Part shown: positions 5,398 through 7,143 of the stretch, piece after piece
Layout: each line of letters begins with the position of its first letter
Numbering within the stretch: position 1 is the stretch's first letter
NCBI GenBank assembly: GCA_026389675.1
Contig: JAPLHJ010000080.1
Coordinates: 1 to 7,143 of the forward strand
From: Chloroflexota bacterium
GTDB lineage: Bacteria > Chloroflexota > Dehalococcoidia > GIF9 > UBA5629
Length of the DNA: 7,143 nt
Direction of reading: 5' to 3'
The notes under the pieces: model-generated
The model's input: only the letters and a program-made list of their open reading frames with translations
Database searches by the model: none
What the model was told of the DNA's origin: nothing
Translations under genes and position numbers: made by a program

Positions 5398-6030
5398 ATG
5401 TTTACAGGTATTATTGAAGAGATAGGTTCGGTAAAGCAAACCGGGCAGACCAGCCTGGCCATAAGTGCAACAAAAATAACAGCGGATGTTGCATTGGGTA
5501 ACAGTATATCCGTGAACGGGGCCTGTCTCACCGTAATTGATATCGGCCGGTCAAGTTTTTCGGTTGAGATAATGCCGGAGACGAGGCGGCTGACAAATAT
5601 AGGGAGTTTAAGGGTGGGAGAAAAAGTAAACCTCGAACGGGCCCTGCCGGCACAGGGCCGTATCGGCGGACATTTTGTCCAGGGACATGTGGATGACACA
5701 GGGAAAGCGGCCTCACTTGTCCATGAAGCCGGTGCGATCATAGCCAGTATTGCTTGCAGCGGGGAAGTCTTACGCTATATCGTAAAAAAGGGCTTTGTCG
5801 CAATTAATGGGGTAAGCCTGACGGTTATAAATTGTGACCAGACACAATTTTCAGTTTCGCTGGTGGGGTATACACTGAAAAATACAACTATGGGACTTTT
5901 AAAGCAGGGGCAGGTGGTCAACCTGGAAGTAGATATAATGGCCAAGTACATTGAGAAATTTTATCATCCGAATAAACAAGAAGGTATAATCAACCTGTTG
6001 AATCAGTATGATTACCTGAGAGCGAGGTAA
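5398..6030 (+). CDS. ribE: riboflavin synthase, alpha subunit
   Basis: A 210-residue enzyme that dismutates two 6,7-dimethyl-8-ribityllumazine molecules to riboflavin and the diaminopyrimidine, as a homotrimer. It shows the two tandem lumazine-binding barrels of the family. Barrel one (about 1-92) begins MFTGIIEEIG and has NGACLTV (40-46). Barrel two (about 93-190) begins FVQGHVD and has INGVSLTV (136-143). The catalytic N-terminal MFTG and Cys43 are present. The C-terminal helix (KYIEKFYH and onward) completes a normal length. It is 11 bases after ribD with GAGCGGG in the gap as a modest ribosome binding site, and four bases before ribBA, so translational coupling in a single operon is likely. 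The symbol ribC is used for the same enzyme in some species. Confidence 0.96.
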   Translation: MFTGIIEEIGSVKQTGQTSLAISATKITADVALGNSISVNGACLTVIDIGRSSFSVEIMPETRRLTNIGSLRVGEKVNLERALPAQGRIGGHFVQGHVDDTGKAASLVHEAGAIIASIACSGEVLRYIVKKGFVAINGVSLTVINCDQTQFSVSLVGYTLKNTTMGLLKQGQVVNLEVDIMAKYIEKFYHPNKQEGIINLLNQYDYLRAR

Positions 6031-6034
6031 ACAA

Positions 6035-7143
6035 ATGACACTGTCTCCGATACCTGAAATAATCGAGGACGTAAAAAAAGGGAAATTCATCATTATTGTA
6101 GATGATGAAAACCGCGAAAATGAGGGTGACCTGGCGATTGCCGCGGATAAAGTAACTCCGGAGCTGATTAACTTCATGGCTACCAACGCCAGGGGGTTGG
6201 TTTGTATGCCTATCGTCGGCAAAAGATTGGATGAGTTGCGGATTCCTCCGATGGTGCAGGAGAATACCTCAAAGTTTACAACTGCCTTTGCTGTGTCGGT
6301 TGAAGCTAAAAACCGGACGACCAGCGGTATATCGGCTTTTGACAGATCGGTGACTGTGAAAGCTGTACTTGATCCCAAGACAAAGGCTGAAGACATAGCC
6401 AGGCCGGGACACATGTTTCCCCTGAGGGCGCGGGAAGGTGGTGTGCTGGTGCGCGCGGGTCATACCGAAGCTATTGTCGACCTGGCTAAAATGGCCGGTC
6501 TTTACCCGGCAGGCGTCATTTGTGAGATTCTAAATCAAGATGGGACAATGGCGAGATTGCCGCAACTTGAGATAATGGCAGAAAAATTCGGGATAAAAAT
6601 TGGCAGCATCGCTGATTTGATTACTTACCGGAGGCGTTTTGAGAGATTAGTAGAGAGGGTGGCCGAGGCCAAATTCCCTACCCGGTACGGGGATTTTACT
6701 ATCATGGCATATAAAAGCTCCGTAGATACGGATGAGCACGTGGCGCTGGTGATGGGTGACATAACGGGAAAAGGCGCGGTACTGGTCCGCGTACATAGTG
6801 AATGTGTTACCGGGGATGTATTCGGCAGCCTGCGCTGCGACTGTGGTGACCAGGTGCAGTTGGCTATGAAAATGATTGCCGATGCGGGCCGGGGCGTCTT
6901 CCTATATATGCGCCAGGAGGGCCGCGGTATTGGTTTACATAATAAGTTAAGGGCCTATGAATTACAGGATCAGGGCCTGGATACTGTGGAAGCGAATATA
7001 GCCCTGGGATTTGATGCTGATTTGCGCGACTATGGTATCGGCGCCCAGATACTCGCAGACGTGGGATTGCACGAGATCAGGCTTTTAACCAATAATCCCA
7101 AGAAGATTATCGGCCTGGAAAGCTATGGTTTGCGTGTTGTTGA
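6035..7143 (+). CDS. ribBA: bifunctional 3,4-dihydroxy-2-butanone-4-phosphate synthase / GTP cyclohydrolase II, 3' end missing
   Basis: The frame is open from ATG 6035 to the window end (369 codons; the family is near 400, so only a short tail is missing). It supplies both committed precursors of riboflavin: dihydroxybutanone phosphate from ribulose 5-phosphate, and the diaminopyrimidine plus formate from GTP. The RibB half (about 1-200) has VDDENRENEGD (22-32), the TSGISAFDR region and RAGHTEA with His143. The RibA half (about 205 onward) has the zinc cluster SECVTGDVFGSLRCDC (Cys257, Cys268, Cys270). It also has RQEGRGIGL (293-301), DLRDYGIGAQIL with Arg331 and LLTNNPKK (350-357). All expected catalytic motifs are intact. 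GAGG near 6024-6027, inside the end of ribE, serves as the ribosome binding site about eight bases upstream. Lumazine synthase (ribH) would be the expected next gene. Confidence 0.96.
   Translation, partial: MTLSPIPEIIEDVKKGKFIIIVDDENRENEGDLAIAADKVTPELINFMATNARGLVCMPIVGKRLDELRIPPMVQENTSKFTTAFAVSVEAKNRTTSGISAFDRSVTVKAVLDPKTKAEDIARPGHMFPLRAREGGVLVRAGHTEAIVDLAKMAGLYPAGVICEILNQDGTMARLPQLEIMAEKFGIKIGSIADLITYRRRFERLVERVAEAKFPTRYGDFTIMAYKSSVDTDEHVALVMGDITGKGAVLVRVHSECVTGDVFGSLRCDCGDQVQLAMKMIADAGRGVFLYMRQEGRGIGLHNKLRAYELQDQGLDTVEANIALGFDADLRDYGIGAQILADVGLHEIRLLTNNPKKIIGLESYGLRVV

Noticed and set aside
5899..6414. Minus-strand open frame of 171 codons over the ribE-ribBA junction
   Set aside because: It runs antisense to two confidently identified enzymes; its openness reflects their codon use.

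Overview
This is a bacterial chromosomal segment of intermediate GC content, gene-dense, with genes on both strands. The most likely source is an uncultured Chloroflexota of the Dehalococcoidia type. That rests on the ribD-ribE-ribBA order, a SIMPL-domain lipoprotein, a zinc-ribbon membrane protein and a short single-operon style of layout. This placement is an inference; no marker gene in the window settles it.

Layout: (1) 1-699 holds the C-terminal end of a BKACE-family (DUF849) enzyme, then a 27-codon stump matching only the N-terminus of an Old Yellow Enzyme-type NADH:flavin oxidoreductase, then a small MOSC-domain protein whose ribosome binding site lies inside the stump. (2) 716-1382 is a tRNA island on the minus strand: tRNA-Gln(UUG) alone, and a tRNA-Phe(GAA)-tRNA-Leu(CAA) pair behind a near-consensus sigma-70 promoter. 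All three encode CCA. Between them, on the plus strand, is a 42-residue single-pass membrane protein gene with a good ribosome binding site and a strong terminator. (3) 1508-2485 encodes a double-zinc-ribbon / transmembrane / fibronectin-III protein. It converges on a type I signal peptidase gene (lepB, minus strand, TTG start). (4) 3315-4093 is a SIMPL (DUF541) lipoprotein gene with an excellent Shine-Dalgarno. It is split by a -1 frame change that falls exactly on an A-AAA-AAG heptamer, with a 6-bp inverted repeat starting four bases downstream. It ends at a 17-bp hairpin. (5) 4283-7143 is a riboflavin biosynthesis operon, ribD-ribE-ribBA, running off the window end. Its leader has two overlapping inverted repeats and no recognisable FMN riboswitch.

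How the genes work together: RibBA supplies both precursors, dihydroxybutanone phosphate from ribulose 5-phosphate and the diaminopyrimidine from GTP. RibD deaminates and reduces the latter. RibE makes the final dismutation from lumazine to riboflavin. The missing lumazine synthase (ribH) would be expected just beyond the right edge. LepB would process non-lipoprotein secretory precursors; the SIMPL protein carries a lipobox and would instead need signal peptidase II.

I see no mobile element, CRISPR array, defence cassette or clearly new multi-gene system here. The observations most worth a check are the possible programmed frameshift in the SIMPL gene, the flavin oxidoreductase stump, the unrecognised 42-residue membrane protein, and the structured leaders upstream of ribD and of the zinc-ribbon gene.
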